Positions 10,760-21,639 of a stretch of DNA of 64,000 bases are shown here, piece by piece. Every line of letters starts with the position of its first letter. Position 1 is the stretch's first letter. The stretch comes from Phaseolus vulgaris (lineage: Eukaryota; Streptophyta; Magnoliopsida; Fabales; Fabaceae): positions 31,897,660 through 31,961,659 of the forward strand of contig NC_023756.2 of assembly GCF_000499845.2 (NCBI RefSeq), given 5' to 3'. The notes under the pieces were generated by a model. It ran no database searches and was not told the origin of the DNA. It worked only from the letters and a program-made list of their open reading frames with translations. The translations under genes and the position numbers were made by a program.

Positions 10760-11430
10760 TTAATGACATGAGTGGGTACCAGTTTTTCGGAGAGAGAGGA
10801 CTTGACCATGCCCTGGACAGAAAACGTCAGAAAAAGCAGAAAATCACATGGTCTTCACATGTGATCTTTGACTAGACATAAAAGCTCTTGAATTTCCAAG
10901 ATTTTGGAATATATTCCTTTATGACTATTGTAACTTCTCTCTGAACGTGATCAACTTTCAACACAGGTTCATTGACCAAGGATTCTCTCTTTAATTTGAT
11001 CTGCAACGGATAGAAATTCAAAATAGAAATTAAATTGGTTTCTTCACAGTGCTGTCAGACTCAAAACAATCGATTGTTTCGAGAAAACAATCGGTTGTTT
11101 TTCTGCAGCAGTAAACTCATTTTGAATTTTTAAGCATGAGCATAGATAAATCAAAGCAGATGAAATTGAACACTTTAAAGAGGTTATACAAACATGTAAA
11201 AGAAATTAAAAACAAAAATTAATAACAGAGATAAGGAATGTCATATCCTTTGTGTTGTTCTTTCAATGAGCCTTATGCTTTGAGATCAAAAAGCCTTAAT
11301 TTGATTGTTGAGTGCTTTTGGACAGATACATAACATTGATTTGGCTTCAGTGTTGGTCTTTTCCTTCCAAAAGCATGATCAGAAGACTCAGTTCTTCGCA
11401 CTTCTTTAGATTTCCTACACAAGCATGAGT
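10760..11430. other. Non-coding spacer of element B replacing pol
   Basis: Between the end of gag (GPTFVNGPNIVA then stop, 11431) and the accessory ORF there are about 670 bp without protease, integrase, RT or RNase H motifs. A doublet of the AAACAATCGRTTGTTT motif lies at 11065-11102. Element E has the matching spacer (about 42090-42756) with the motif expanded to four copies. Confidence 0.75.
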
Positions 11431-13150
11431 TCAAGCAACAATATTTGGTCCATTCACAAATGTGGGTCCAATTGGTTTCTTTTTCTCATTTGGAACCTCA
11501 CATCCTTTAGGAATCCATTTCATGTAGCCTCTAGGAACAAAAAACTTTCTTATTTTGCAAAATCTAACTGAATGGCCCTTCTTCATGCAATAAAAGCATG
11601 TAACAACTGGTTGTTTCGATTTAACAATCGATTGCTTTCCTAACAAAAAAATTGAAAACTTATCTTGTTTTTTTTTGGATTAAAGCCTATACCAGCCTTT
11701 CCAAAAACACAGCTTTGAGATGCCAAGACATTTTCAAAGTTAGATTTCCCTTTTGAAAGCTTGTCCATAGTGTCAACAAGATAATGCACCTTTTTCTCAA
11801 GATTTTCACAATTTTCGCAAATGAGAGTGTCACACTTGCAAGAAGAATTTTTTAAATGATTTTCCATATTTTTGAAATCATTTTGAGATTTTTCAATCTC
11901 ATCTTCAAGTGATTTCACTCTCTTATCCAGCTAGCTGTTAAGTTCTTTCAACCGGTTGTTTGAAAGCACCAATCGATTAGCTTCATCGTGTGTTTCTTGA
12001 AAAGCTTCAAGCAATTCACTATAATTTTGGTCATTTAAAGAAGCACATGGGCTTACCTCACTTGAGCTACATGATTCATCATCTTCAGCAATCAAACAGA
12101 TGTTTGCTTTCTCATCTTCACTTGATGAAGAGCTTGATGATGATACCTCATTTTCATCCCAAGCTATGTAGGCTCTCTTTGTCTTGCCCTTCTTTTCCTT
12201 GTAGCAAGGCTTTTTCTCCTTGCTTTTGTTTGGACAATCTTCCTCTATATGACCTTGCTCACCACACCCAAAACATGTATAGTTATTGGAATTAAAATCA
12301 TTGGATTTCTTGTTTCCATACCTATCTTTGTTGTTTTCCTTGTTGCAGTTCCTCTTCAAGAATTTGCTAAACTTTCTTGACAGCAAGCTAAGGTTTTCCT
12401 CATCACTATCATCGCTGGATTCATGTTTTCCTTTGTGCTTGGAAGCTTTTAAGGCTATGCTCCTTACGTGCTTTTGTCTTCGCTTTCTTGAACATTGAGT
12501 CGATTCATCTCTAACTCATGTTCCCTAAGCTTGCCAAACAAAGAAGCCATACTCAAGGATGTTAGATCTTTAGATTCGGAAATAGCAGTTACCTTGGGTT
12601 GCCATGCTCTATCAAGACATTTCAAGATATTGATGTTTAGCTCTTCTTTTTCAAAGGTCTTGTCAAGGCTCATGAGATGATTGATGATATGCGTTAATCT
12701 TTTCTGCACCTCAGTAATTGTTTCACCTTTTAACATTCTGAACATCTCATACTCTTGGATTAGAGTATGTTTCCTAGCTCTCTTCACCTCATTTGTGCCT
12801 TCATGAGTTACCTCGAAGGTGTCCCACATTTCTTTTGATGATTTGCATTGAGAGACCCTGAAAAACTCATATGATTTTAAAGCAGGGGTTATTATATTTT
12901 TGGCAATGCAATCGAATTTGGCCTTCTTGCTTTCTGAATCAGTCCATTGAGACCAAGGCTTTTCAATGAAAGATCCATCTTTTTCAAACTTTGGGACAAA
13001 AGGACCATTTTCAATTGCATCCCAAATTCCTTTGCTAAGTGATTCCATAAAGATTTTCATTCGCACTTTCCAAAATTGGTAGTTCAAACCACAAAACAGA
13101 GGTGATCTGTTGATTGAAGCACCTTCCCCAAAAGGTAGTCTATCAGCCAT
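11431..13150 (-). pseudogene. Element B gag (UBN2-type, two zinc knuckles)
   Basis: Starts MADRLPFGEGASINRSPLF, then FCGLNYQFWKVRMKIFMES and LNINILKCLDRAWQPKVT (UBN2-like capsid). The frame shifts near 12465, then continues with a CCHC knuckle CFGCGEQGHIEEDC near 12240-12285, a serine-rich acidic stretch, a coiled coil, and a second knuckle CFYCMKKGHSVRFC (about 11560-11605). Stops or frame breaks occur near 12465, 11931 and 11640. The palindromic motif is translated within it as KQSIVKSKQPVV (about 11600-11645). Gag ends at GPNIVA. In an autonomous element the protease would follow. Confidence 0.88.
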
Positions 13151-13196
13151 TAAAAAATAGTTTTAGGATCACACTTGAATAAATTTCAAGAACCAA

Positions 13197-13208
13197 GCTT
13201 TGATACCA
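13197..13208 (-). promoter_or_regulatory. Primer-binding site of element B
   Basis: Minus strand TGGTATCAAAGC, two bases downstream of the 5' LTR end (CTAACA). It matches the copia consensus complementary to initiator methionine tRNA (TGGTATCAGAGC) with one mismatch. In element E the equivalent site has degraded to TTGACATCAATAG. Confidence 0.85.
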
Positions 13209-13210
13209 AT

Positions 13211-14320
13211 TGTTAGAATGGAAGGCTTTAAACTATAGGGGGATGAATTGTTTAAATAGGGTTTTCGCAAACTTTTAAGTCAAGAATGAAATTATCTCGA
13301 GAAACAAATGATAAAGAATTCAGTTTCCAAAAACTCAAAGCAAAAACAACAGCACCAGAAAAATAATCGGTTGTTTATACCAGTTTGCAAATATTAAAAC
13401 TAAATTTAAAGAGATTAAGGATAGAGAGAATGCACACAGATGTTTATATTGGTTCACTCTAAACCCAGAGCTACATCCAGTCTTATAAAAAACCACTGAG
13501 GAATTCCGCTAAGCAATGAAACCTAGATCACTTACAACACAACCAAGAAAGTAACCTTGATCCCCTCAAGAAACACACTTCTCTTGGCCAACACACCAAC
13601 ACCAAGAATGTTGATCTTGATCCCCTCAAGAACACACAACACTTCTCAGCAAACACACATAGTTCTTTCAACAGATACAAGGATTACACTTGTTACAAAA
13701 GCAAATCTGAAATCAATACAAGATAAAATCCTATTTCACACTCCTTGATCAATCTCAATCTCTAAGCAATCTCAACTCTTTGAAAACTTAAAAACTATCT
13801 TCTTGTAAAACCCAAATCTGTTTTTCTATTTTATATCAAAGTTGTTTGTTTGTTATGAAATCTTAACAAACTATTAATTGCCTTTAAATATTGGTCAAAG
13901 CATTAAAAACTGGTGCGTAAACAGTTAGAAAATGATTTAATGCTTAGTCAAAGCACAAACCATTTTTCTGTTATGCTACCAAAACAAAAAATCGGTTGTT
14001 TCCTCGAATCAATCGGTTGTTTTGGTTTTAACAGCTCAACCATTTGGAAAACAGTTTTCAATCTTTTCTAAAAACACCTAAGTATAAAACAATCGATTGT
14101 TTCGACAAAACAATCAGTTGTTTTTCACTTAGTTTGAAAAACAATTTTCTTTTAAAGATTGAGAATGCCTATGCTTTGGATTCAATCAAGAGTGGATTAC
14201 AAAACTCAATCTACCCCAGATCCTATCTAAGACAGCTCAGCAACAGCAAGCATAGCCTAGCCTTCAACATCCTTCAAAGGGTTTGGATTCTTCCAAGCTT
14301 GAACACCACTTGGTTCAACA
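13211..14320 (-). repeat. Element B 5' LTR (1110 bp)
   Basis: TGTTAGAATGG to GGTTCAACA, followed by target duplication AAAAG at 14321-14325. Contains motif doublets near 13985-14023 and 14090-14126 and a single copy near 13366. Full-length counterpart of the shorter 3' LTR. Confidence 0.93.
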
Positions 14321-14325
14321 AAAAG

Positions 14326-14783
14326 GACCCACATTTAAAAGGGGACCAAATCTTTGTACTTGAAATTTCACCTTGTAAGGAAATTTGATGGAGAGCATGC
14401 AGCAGTGGTCTCTAGACAGTGGCTGCTCAAAACACATGACAAAAGATAAATCAAAGTTTGTGAGCATCACCTTCAAACAAGAAGGCCATGTAACATATGG
14501 AGATAACAACAAAGGAAGAATTCTTGGAAAAGGCTCTATAGGAGACAAAAGTATCTTGCTCATTCATTATGTCTTGTATGTAGAGGGACTAAAGCACAAC
14601 TTTCTTAGCATTATCCAACTATGTGACAAAGGCTATCAAGTAATCTTCAAGACAAACTCTTGTGAAATTTTTCTTCCTAACTCAAAAGAGATAATGTTGA
14701 TTGGTAAGAGAATCAACAATGTCTATCTCTTGGATATTTCTTCTCCTTGTTCTATAGGTTGTTTTCTTTCTAAGCATGATTAA
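14326..14783 (+). pseudogene. Element C protease
   Basis: Continues the gag frame from base 74. After TGA and TAA codons the same frame reads WSLDSGCSKHMTKDKSKF, the copia protease active site (DSG), then HVTYGDNNKGRILGKGSIG and VLYVEGLKHNFLSIIQLCD. A stop at 14781-14783 separates it from the pre-integrase motif. Protease would cut the gag-pol polyprotein; this copy is inactive. Confidence 0.9.
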
Positions 14784-15885
14784 TTTTGGTTATGGCATAA
14801 AAGAATTGCTCACATTCACATGAATCACTTAAACAAATTAATCTCAAAAGATCTTGTGATTGGATTGGCCAAGCTTAATTTTGAGAAGGACCACATATGT
14901 GCAGCATGTCAAAAGGGGAAACAAGTTAAAAATTCTTTCAAAATTAAAAATGTTGTTTCATCTTTAAAACCCCTTGAGCTGCTCGATATGGATTTGTTTG
15001 GACCTTCAAGAACCATGAGTCTTGGTGGCAACTATTATGCTCTTGTTATTGTGAATGATTTCTCTAGGTACACATGGACTCTCTTCTTGGAATCAAAGAG
15101 TGATGCCTTCTCTGCCTTCAAAAAGCTTGCTAGAAGGTTACAAAACACAAAAAAATAGCAACATTGGTTCTATAAGGAGTGATCATGTAGGGGAATTTCA
15201 AAATGAGATATTCAGCAAATTTTGTAAGAAGATGGGGATCTTACACAACTTCTTTGCACCAAGAACTCCTCAACAAAATGGTGTATAGGAAAGAAAGAAC
15301 AGATCTCTTGAAGAGTTAGCAAGAACCATGCTAAGTGAATCCTCCTTACCCAAGTATTTTTGGGCTGATGTTGTTAGCACCTCTTGCTATGTGATGAATA
15401 GAGTGCTAATAAGGCCAATCTTGAAGAAAACTCCCTATGAAATCTTCAATGGAAGAAAGCCAAACATCTATCACCTAAGAGTGTTTGGATGCAGATGTTT
15501 TGTTTTGAATAATGGGAAAGAAAATCTGGGAAAGTTTGATGAAAAAGTTGATCATGGAATCTTTATTGGCTATTCCTTAAATAGTCATGGCTATAGAATC
15601 TACAACAAGAGGCTCATGACTGTAGAAGAATCTGTTCATGTGGTATTTGATAAAGTTGTTCACAAAAGCATTCAAGTCTCAAAGAACAACACAGAAGAGG
15701 ATGAGCAGAACATCAATTTGGAGAAGTTGGACTGTTGTGCAAAAAAACAACCGGTTGATTCATCGAAACAACCGATTGAAATTCTGCAGCAGAGCGAGTT
15801 GCCTAAAGAATGGAGAATACCAAAAGATCTGTGAGTGGAGAACATCACTGGGCAGAGAAAGGAGGGTGTTTCTACACGTAGCTCA
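14784..15885 (+). pseudogene. Element C integrase
   Basis: Starts with the HHCC region (FWLWHKRIAHIHMNHL to ICAACQKGKQ). The core shows the first catalytic Asp in LELLDMDLFGPSRT, the second in RSDHVGEFQNE, and the Glu in the ERKN motif that follows TPQQNGV; a TAG now replaces the residue before that Glu (about 15286). A frameshift occurs near 15155. The C-terminal part continues through AWADVV-like FWADVVSTSCYVMNRVL and VFGCRCFVLNN to KKQPVDSSKQPIEIL at about 15745-15785, which is the palindromic motif doublet in coding form. Cut at 15885 by a solo LTR. Confidence 0.9.
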
Positions 15886-17489
15886 TGTTGGGTTCAATAG
15901 TGTCGAAGTTCAAGAGCGGGGGTGAATTGACCTTTTAAAAGTTTCGCACAGAATCAGATATTGTCACAGAACACAGAAAATAAACCGACTTATTTAGCAA
16001 TGAACAAATTTATTTTTATCCTGTTTGTGTACTTTAAGGCGTTTATCCCAGATGAATAACCTTTGATTTTAAGATTGAGTTCGATGATCTGCAGGCAAAG
16101 TTCAAATTGTTTTTTGCAGAATTAAAACAGTGAGCTTCAGTAGTTAATCACAACCTTTGAATACAAATCCAATGCTTGTTTTTAAAACACTTGACAGATT
16201 GTATTAACCTTCACAAAGCATGAAATTCACTGATGTTTCACCACATATGGATTTATGCAGAAGTTCCTTAAAAAATCAAGAGCAGTATATACGTGCCCAG
16301 AAAGAACAGATTCAATTACAATTGAACAAATTTATTTCTTGACAGTTTAGTTTATTCAGCAGTTATTGAGTGCAGAGATTAAGAGAGAATGAACACAAAG
16401 CAATTATACTTGTTCACTCCAATGAGCTACATCCAGTCTTCACCAAATCCAAGGTGAAATTCACTAAAACACAATTCAATCAATTACAAACACCACTATT
16501 CTTGAACCCTGCAAGAACATGGCAAACCATGCTGAAAAACACTATACCAGCACACACAACTCTTCAAGAAACCCTATCAATAAGAGTTTACAACCACACT
16601 TTTACAAGAAATGAAATATGAAACGAATACACCTGATAGAGGATGCAGAAATCTGCCTTAGACCAGTAGAATAGATTGTTCACACAGTAGTAGCACCTCT
16701 AACCAAGCCTTAGAGCCAACCAAGAACAAGCACACTTTGTGATTTGGAAAATCTTTCAAGGACACATGAATTCTCTGAAAATCCTTAGTTCTCTGTTGTA
16801 AAACTTGTTTTCTCAATTGTATGATCCATTTTTAAACGCATGAACAAGCTCTCTTTTTATAGAAAAACAACTTATAATAGATTTTCAAAAAATAGTTAAA
16901 GTTGTTATAAAAAGAACAGATTGAAAATAAAAAGAACAGATTTATTTTCAAAAGCAATTAGAGAATTTGTTATGTGAAGGAGACTTAGTCCAACACTCTG
17001 GTGCATGGATAAAACAAAAAAAACTCTTAAGCTAAACATAACACCAGACTAAAAAGAATCTATTCATTTACAAATGAACAGATTTATTTTTCAAAATGAT
17101 AACAAAAACGTTTTCACAAGTGAAGCACAGTCGTTTTGATGGAGTGAAGACATAGTCAAAATACTTTATGCACAAACCATGATTTTCAAAAACACCTAAT
17201 CAAAGCATCAACTTAAGAAAAGAATCTATTCATTTAGAAAAAAACAGATTTATTTTTTATGCAATAAGGGTGTTTTTGCAAAACATGTGAAAAACAGTTT
17301 CAGAAAAATTGTGCTTGCTCTTATCACATGATCAGGGGCTAAGAGGTGAGTTACCTAGCAAAAAGCCTACTATAAACAACCTCTAAACTATACCTAACAC
17401 ATTCTTAAAGAAAATATAAATACAAATGAAATGTAAACAAATGGCTTCATCAAACACACGTCTTGAAGGGGCAGCAACCATCTTCAACA
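15886..17489 (-). mobile_element. Solo LTR of the element A family inside element C pol
   Basis: 1604 bp, TGTTGGGTTC to CTTCAACA, flanked by perfect target duplication GCTCA (15881-15885 and 17490-17494). Clear relative of 184-1796 and 6511-8126 but without internal sequence, so it arose by LTR-LTR recombination after insertion. TATA-like CTATAAAAAG on the minus strand at 16853-16862. Confidence 0.95.
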
Positions 17490-17494
17490 GCTCA

Positions 17495-18430
17495 ATCTCA
17501 AACTTTTGTAGGCACACTGTTTTTGTTTCTCAAGTTGAACCAAATTCTATTGAAGAAGCTCTTAAAGATGAAAAATGGGTGGAAGCTATGCATGAAGAGT
17601 TGAATTAGTTTGCTAGGAATGATGTGTGGCTTCTAGTTCCCGAGACAGCTGAGATGAACATCATTGGATCTAAATGGATTTTCATAAACAAGCTTGATGA
17701 GGCTGGAGTAATTACAAGGAACAAGGCAAGGCTAGTTGCCAAAGGCTACAATCAAGAGGAAGGGATTGACTATGGAGATACCTTTGCCCCTGTTGCAAGA
17801 TTGGAAGCTGTGAGGTTGTTGTTGTCTTTTGCTTGTATGAGTGCATTCAAACTCTTTCAAATGGATGTGAAGAGTGCTTTTCTCAATGGCTTTATCAATG
17901 AACAAGTCTATGTTGAGCAACCACCGGGTTTTGAGGATCATCAACATCCTAATCATGTTTTTATTTTTAAAAAGGCATTGTATGGGCTTAAGCAAGCTCC
18001 AAGGCAGTGGTATGAGAGGCTTAGGAATTTCCTTTTGTCACATGGTTATGAAAGAAGAATGATTGACAAAACTATCTTCATCAAGAAGTCAAATTCTAAA
18101 ATTGTCCTAGTACAAATCTATGTTGATGACATCATCTTTGGTGCTACCCAAGATAGTTTGTGTGAAGAATTTGTGGCAGCTATGCAAGGTGAGTTTGAAA
18201 TGTCTATGATGGGGGAGCTTTCTTTCTTTCTTGGATTGCAGGTCAAGTAAACAAAGGATGGAATCTTTCTATGCCAATCAAAATATTACAAAGAAATTCT
18301 CAAGAAATTTGAAATGGAAAGTTGCAAGGAAGCAAGCACACCCATGCCTTCAAGTTGTTATATGGATGCAGATGCTGCTGGAAAAGGAGTAGATCAAACA
18401 AAATACAGAGGTTTAACGATCAATGTTGGT
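17495..18430 (+). pseudogene. Element C reverse transcriptase
   Basis: After the solo LTR pol resumes with SIEEALKDEKWVEAMHEELN, a TAG, then [88 protein letters not shown] and the catalytic YVDDIIFG (near 18120). [11 protein letters not shown] is followed by a stop (18247-18249) in the same frame, then KYYKEILKKFEME. A frameshift occurs near 18415. RT copies element RNA into DNA; this copy is inactive. Confidence 0.92.
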
Positions 18431-19041
18431 CGGATATCATGTTTTTCGTATGTCTTTGTGCAAGATATCAAGCAAATCCAAAGGAATCTCACTTCAAAGA
18501 TGCAAAAAGAATTCTTAAATATCTCAAATGAACAACCAATGTTGGTCTATGGTATCCTTCTCACTCTCCTATACACTTAATTGGTTATTCAGATTATGAT
18601 TTTGCAGGATGTAAGCTAGACAGATAAAGCACAAGTGGCACTTGTCATATTCTTGGATCAAGCCTCATCTCTTGGCATAGTAAGAAGCAAGCTTGTGTAG
18701 CTCTTTCTACTGCAGAGGATGAATACATTGCTGCTGGAAGCTGCTGTGCACAAATACTTTGGCTTAAACAACAACTTGTAGATTTTGGATTAAAGATCAG
18801 CAAGGTTCCTTTGCTTTGTGACAACATAAGTGCTATAAATCTCACCAAAAATCAGATTCAGCATTCAAGAACTAAGCACATTGAGATTCGTCATCACTTC
18901 ACACGAGATCATGTGAACAATGGAGATTGTGAGGTGAAATTCATTGAAACAAAATTGCAACTGGCTGATATATTCACAAAACCTCTACCAAAAGAAAGGT
19001 TTTATGAGTTAGGCATTTTTTACTCTCAAAATCTCTCTTAA
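18400..19041 (+). pseudogene. Element C RNase H and pol end
   Basis: Frameshifted near 18415 (after KYRG), then RYQANPKESHFKDAKRILKY, GYSDYDFAG (Asp), a stop after KLDR, STSGTCHILGSSLISW, ALSTAEDEYIAAGSCC (Glu and Asp region), LCDNISAINLTKNQIQHSRT, KHIEIRHHFTRDHV and LADIFTKPLPKERFYEL, ending at 19041. This is the standard copia RNase H order with the catalytic acidic residues visible. It removes template RNA in intact elements. Confidence 0.9.
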
Positions 19042-19061
19042 ATTGTTTTTTAATTCTATTT

Positions 19062-19085
19062 GTGAAGAGAAATAGGGGGAGAATT
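19062..19085 (+). promoter_or_regulatory. Upstream polypurine-like tract of element C
   Basis: GAAGAGAAATAGGGGGAGAA directly after the pol stop, about 290 bp before the terminal tract. Resembles the second tract in element B (9266-9293). Confidence 0.5.
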
Positions 19086-19179
19086 GGTTGGTTTTTGTGT
19101 TGTCTGCTCTCTATAATATGTTTCAAACTGTTAAATCTCTCCAATTTCAGAAATATGAACTTTTTGCTACTTCTGCTGA

Positions 19180-19220
19180 CAGAAACAACCGATTGAATCG
19201 AGGAAACAACCGATTGTTTG
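19180..19220 (+). repeat. Palindromic motif doublet between pol and 3' LTR of element C
   Basis: Two near copies of AAACAACCGATTG separated by a short CGAGG-like spacer. Same doublet structure as at 8146, 9391, 11065, 14090, 19557, 19658 and 20277. Confidence 0.85.
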
Positions 19221-19351
19221 TCTGATACAGTGCTTAGTGAATTACTTTTCTAACTTGCTGCCATAGATGTTGTATATTGCATAAAGTTTTGTTTTGCATG
19301 AACTGCTTCAGATTCAAACAAGTTCAACACAAGCAACCAGGGATTTGTCTT

Positions 19352-19369
19352 CATCAAATACAGGGAGAT
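19352..19369 (+). promoter_or_regulatory. Terminal polypurine tract of element C
   Basis: AAATACAGGGAGAT directly precedes the 3' LTR start TGTTGATCAAG and fixes the LTR boundary at 19370. Confidence 0.8.
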
Positions 19370-20464
19370 TGTTGATCAAGAGTGATCAAAGGCTTTGAAG
19401 AATCCAAATCCAAGTGTTTGATGCAAGGCTGAAGTTGCTGCTGTGTTTAGGATAGGATCTAGGTAGTTTATCTCTGTAATCCACTCTTTTATGAATCTAA
19501 AGCTAAAGTGTTTTTAAATCTTATAAGATTAAAGTGTTTTTCAAACTAAGTGAAAAACAACTTGTTGTTTTGTCGAAACAACCCATTGTTTTACTCTTAG
19601 GTGTTTTTGAAAAGGTTGAAAACTGTTTTGGTTGGTTGACTTGCTGTCAAACCAAAACAATCGATTGTTTCGTGATTTCAATCGATTGTTTGTTTGAAAA
19701 TCCTAACAGAATTCAGTTTTGTTAGTTGAGTGTGCTTTAAATGTTTTTCAACTGAATACACTCCTGTATTAAATGCTTTGACCAATATTTGAAAGCTATA
19801 AATAGTTTGTTTATGTTTTATAACAAACAAGAAAAACAAATTTGATTTTTTTAGTTGTGAAAGGTTGCTTTCAAGTTTTGAACATTCACTTTTGAGCTTT
19901 GGTTTTCTCGAGAGAGAGTGGAATAGGATTACATTTGTATTGATTTCAGTTTGTTGTGTAAACAAGTGTAATTCGATCTGAATACTTTGTATTTTCTGGT
20001 GTTGCAAGCCAAGGAGTGTTGTGTGCTCTTGAGGTTTTAAAGATCAACATTCTTGGTGTGTGCTATGCCAAAGGAAGTGTGTTTCTTGAAGGGTTCAAGG
20101 TCACTTCTTTGGTGGATTTGTGTGTAATCTATATTTGATTGCTTAGTGGATTGCCCAGTGGCTTCTGGGGACTGGATGTAGATCTTGGTTTAAAAGTGAA
20201 CCAGTATAAACTATTTGTGTATCTCTTTCTTCCCTTAAACTCATTTAAATTCAGTTGTTATTGACTTGTTGGTATAAACAATCGATTGTTTCGAAGAAAC
20301 AACCGATTGTTTTTCTGGTGCTTTGCTGTTTTGTGCTTTATATCTTGGCTAACTGAATTTCGGATTGAGTTTCATACAAAGGATTTTTTTCTAGCTTAAA
20401 AAGTTTTCGAAAACCCCCTTAAACAATTCACCTCCCCTCTCGTTTAAGGCCATATATTCTAACA
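19370..20464 (+). repeat. Element C 3' LTR
   Basis: TGTTGATCAAG to ATTCTAACA, 1095 bp, a diverged relative of the B/E LTR in the opposite orientation. A good TATA box CTATAAATAG lies at 19797-19806. Motif doublets occur near 19557-19597, 19658-19694 and 20277-20313, some as the perfect palindrome AAACAATCGATTGTTT. Confidence 0.9.
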
Positions 20465-20626
20465 GTATAATGATGTATAAATTTATCTAAGATATTTGAA
20501 AGGTCCAACTGCTTTTTAGTTTCAAGAATGACTTCCTTTGCTGCATCAATTTTTAAGCAATCTTTCCCTGTATTAGAATGTTTCAAACCATCAAAACATT
20601 AAAATTTACCTCATCATCTTGAGCTC

Positions 20627-20896
20627 TCACTTATTAACATTAACAATAACTCTTGCAGTTTTCATGAAAGGTCTGCCAAGTATCAAGGGAACCTCCTTGT
20701 CTTCTTCTATGTCCATTACCATAAAATTCATAGGAAATATGAATTTATCCACCTGTACAAAAACATCTTTAGTCACACCATATGAATACTTGATTGATCT
20801 ATCAAGTAACTCTAGAGTCATCCTAGTGGGTTTATCCTCCAAATCACCTATACTTTTCACCATAGCCAAAGACATTAAATTTATAATAACCCCCAA
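20627..20896 (-). pseudogene. D1 gypsy aspartic protease fragment
   Basis: Reads GVIINLMSLAMVKSIG, LELLDRSIKYSYGVTKDVFV, VDKFIFPMNFMVMD and KEVPLILGRPFMKTARVIV. This is the Athila-type protease pattern, but the catalytic D-S/T-G is not in the frame start (the fragment begins just after it). The D2 counterpart lies at about 57678-57955. Confidence 0.78.
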
Positions 20897-21639
20897 ATCC
20901 TATAAAGTAGAATATAAAACTTCCTAAATCCTTGGATTTTAAGGGCAAGCTTTTATGAATAACAGCATTGCAATAACCTCCAACACTATAGTCTTTTCAT
21001 CTATGAAGCTTTTGTTCCTTGTCAGCAACTCCTTCATGAATTTTTCATATGTCGACATTTGGTCTAAAGTATCAGTAAAATGAATATTAATCTGCAATCT
21101 CTTAAGGATATCAAGAAATGTGATAAACTATCTTTATTCTTTCTTGATGCAGCATGTGGATAAGGTAAATCCGGAATTGGAGCACTCTTCTTTGTATTCT
21201 CAATTTTTAATTTTTTTTCTTTTCTATATGTACACTCGTTTTTCTGTTTTTTTTCTTACTCTTCTCCCTTACACTCAATTTTTCTTTCCTTATCATTTTT
21301 CTCCTCACAAGCAACCAAATTGACACCAATCCTCCTCCTACTACTATACCACTTCTAATTGTACTTACATTGCAATGTTCCTTGGGGTTGGTCTATGTGT
21401 TAGCTAAAAACTGACAACTCTGTCGCTCTGCCAATTTTTTAGCAATCTATCCCACCTATGTTTCTAAATTTTTTATTGCCGCTTCATTATTCATTTGATT
21501 GGCCTGAGAAGCTTGCATGAATTTCTCCAAGGTGTCCTCAAATTTGCTTTGTCTTTCCTAAATTGAAGGATAAAGTGGTTATTGTTGAAAACATGTTTGT
21601 CTGTTAGATGAACCAACATCTTATTTCCATCCAAAACCT

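Larger units (their letters stand above)
75..14320 (-). mobile_element. Element B: pol-less copia retrotransposon with gag and accessory ORF
   Basis: Own sequence is 75-183 plus 8127-14320. It begins TGTTAGAATGG and ends GGTTCAACA, and is flanked by the perfect 5-bp duplication AAAAG (70-74 and 14321-14325). Reading the minus strand: 5' LTR 13211-14320, primer-binding site, gag 13150-11431, a non-coding spacer in the place of pol, accessory ORF 10633-9434, polypurine tract, 3' LTR. No protease, integrase, RT or RNase H motif remains. It must therefore have moved with enzymes supplied by another element. Element E has the same plan, so this is a lineage and not a one-off deletion. Its 3' LTR was later split by element A. 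Confidence 0.9.
1..20464 (+). mobile_element. Element C: Ty1/copia LTR retrotransposon, plus strand, 5' end outside window
   Basis: Own sequence is 1-74, 14326-15885 and 17490-20464; the remainder is later insertions (B with A inside it, and a solo LTR). Read across the gaps the order is gag tail, protease, integrase, reverse transcriptase, RNase H, polypurine tract and 3' LTR, which is the copia order (integrase before RT). The gag frame continues in phase across the AAAAG target duplication of B. Several nonsense codons and a frameshift make it non-functional. It ends in TTCTAACA at 20464, after which the D1 sequence resumes; the unbroken D2 counterpart near 57519 shows the target site. The probable target duplication GTATA (20465-20469) cannot be confirmed because the left end is off-window. 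Unlike B and E it has no accessory ORF after pol. Confidence 0.9.
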
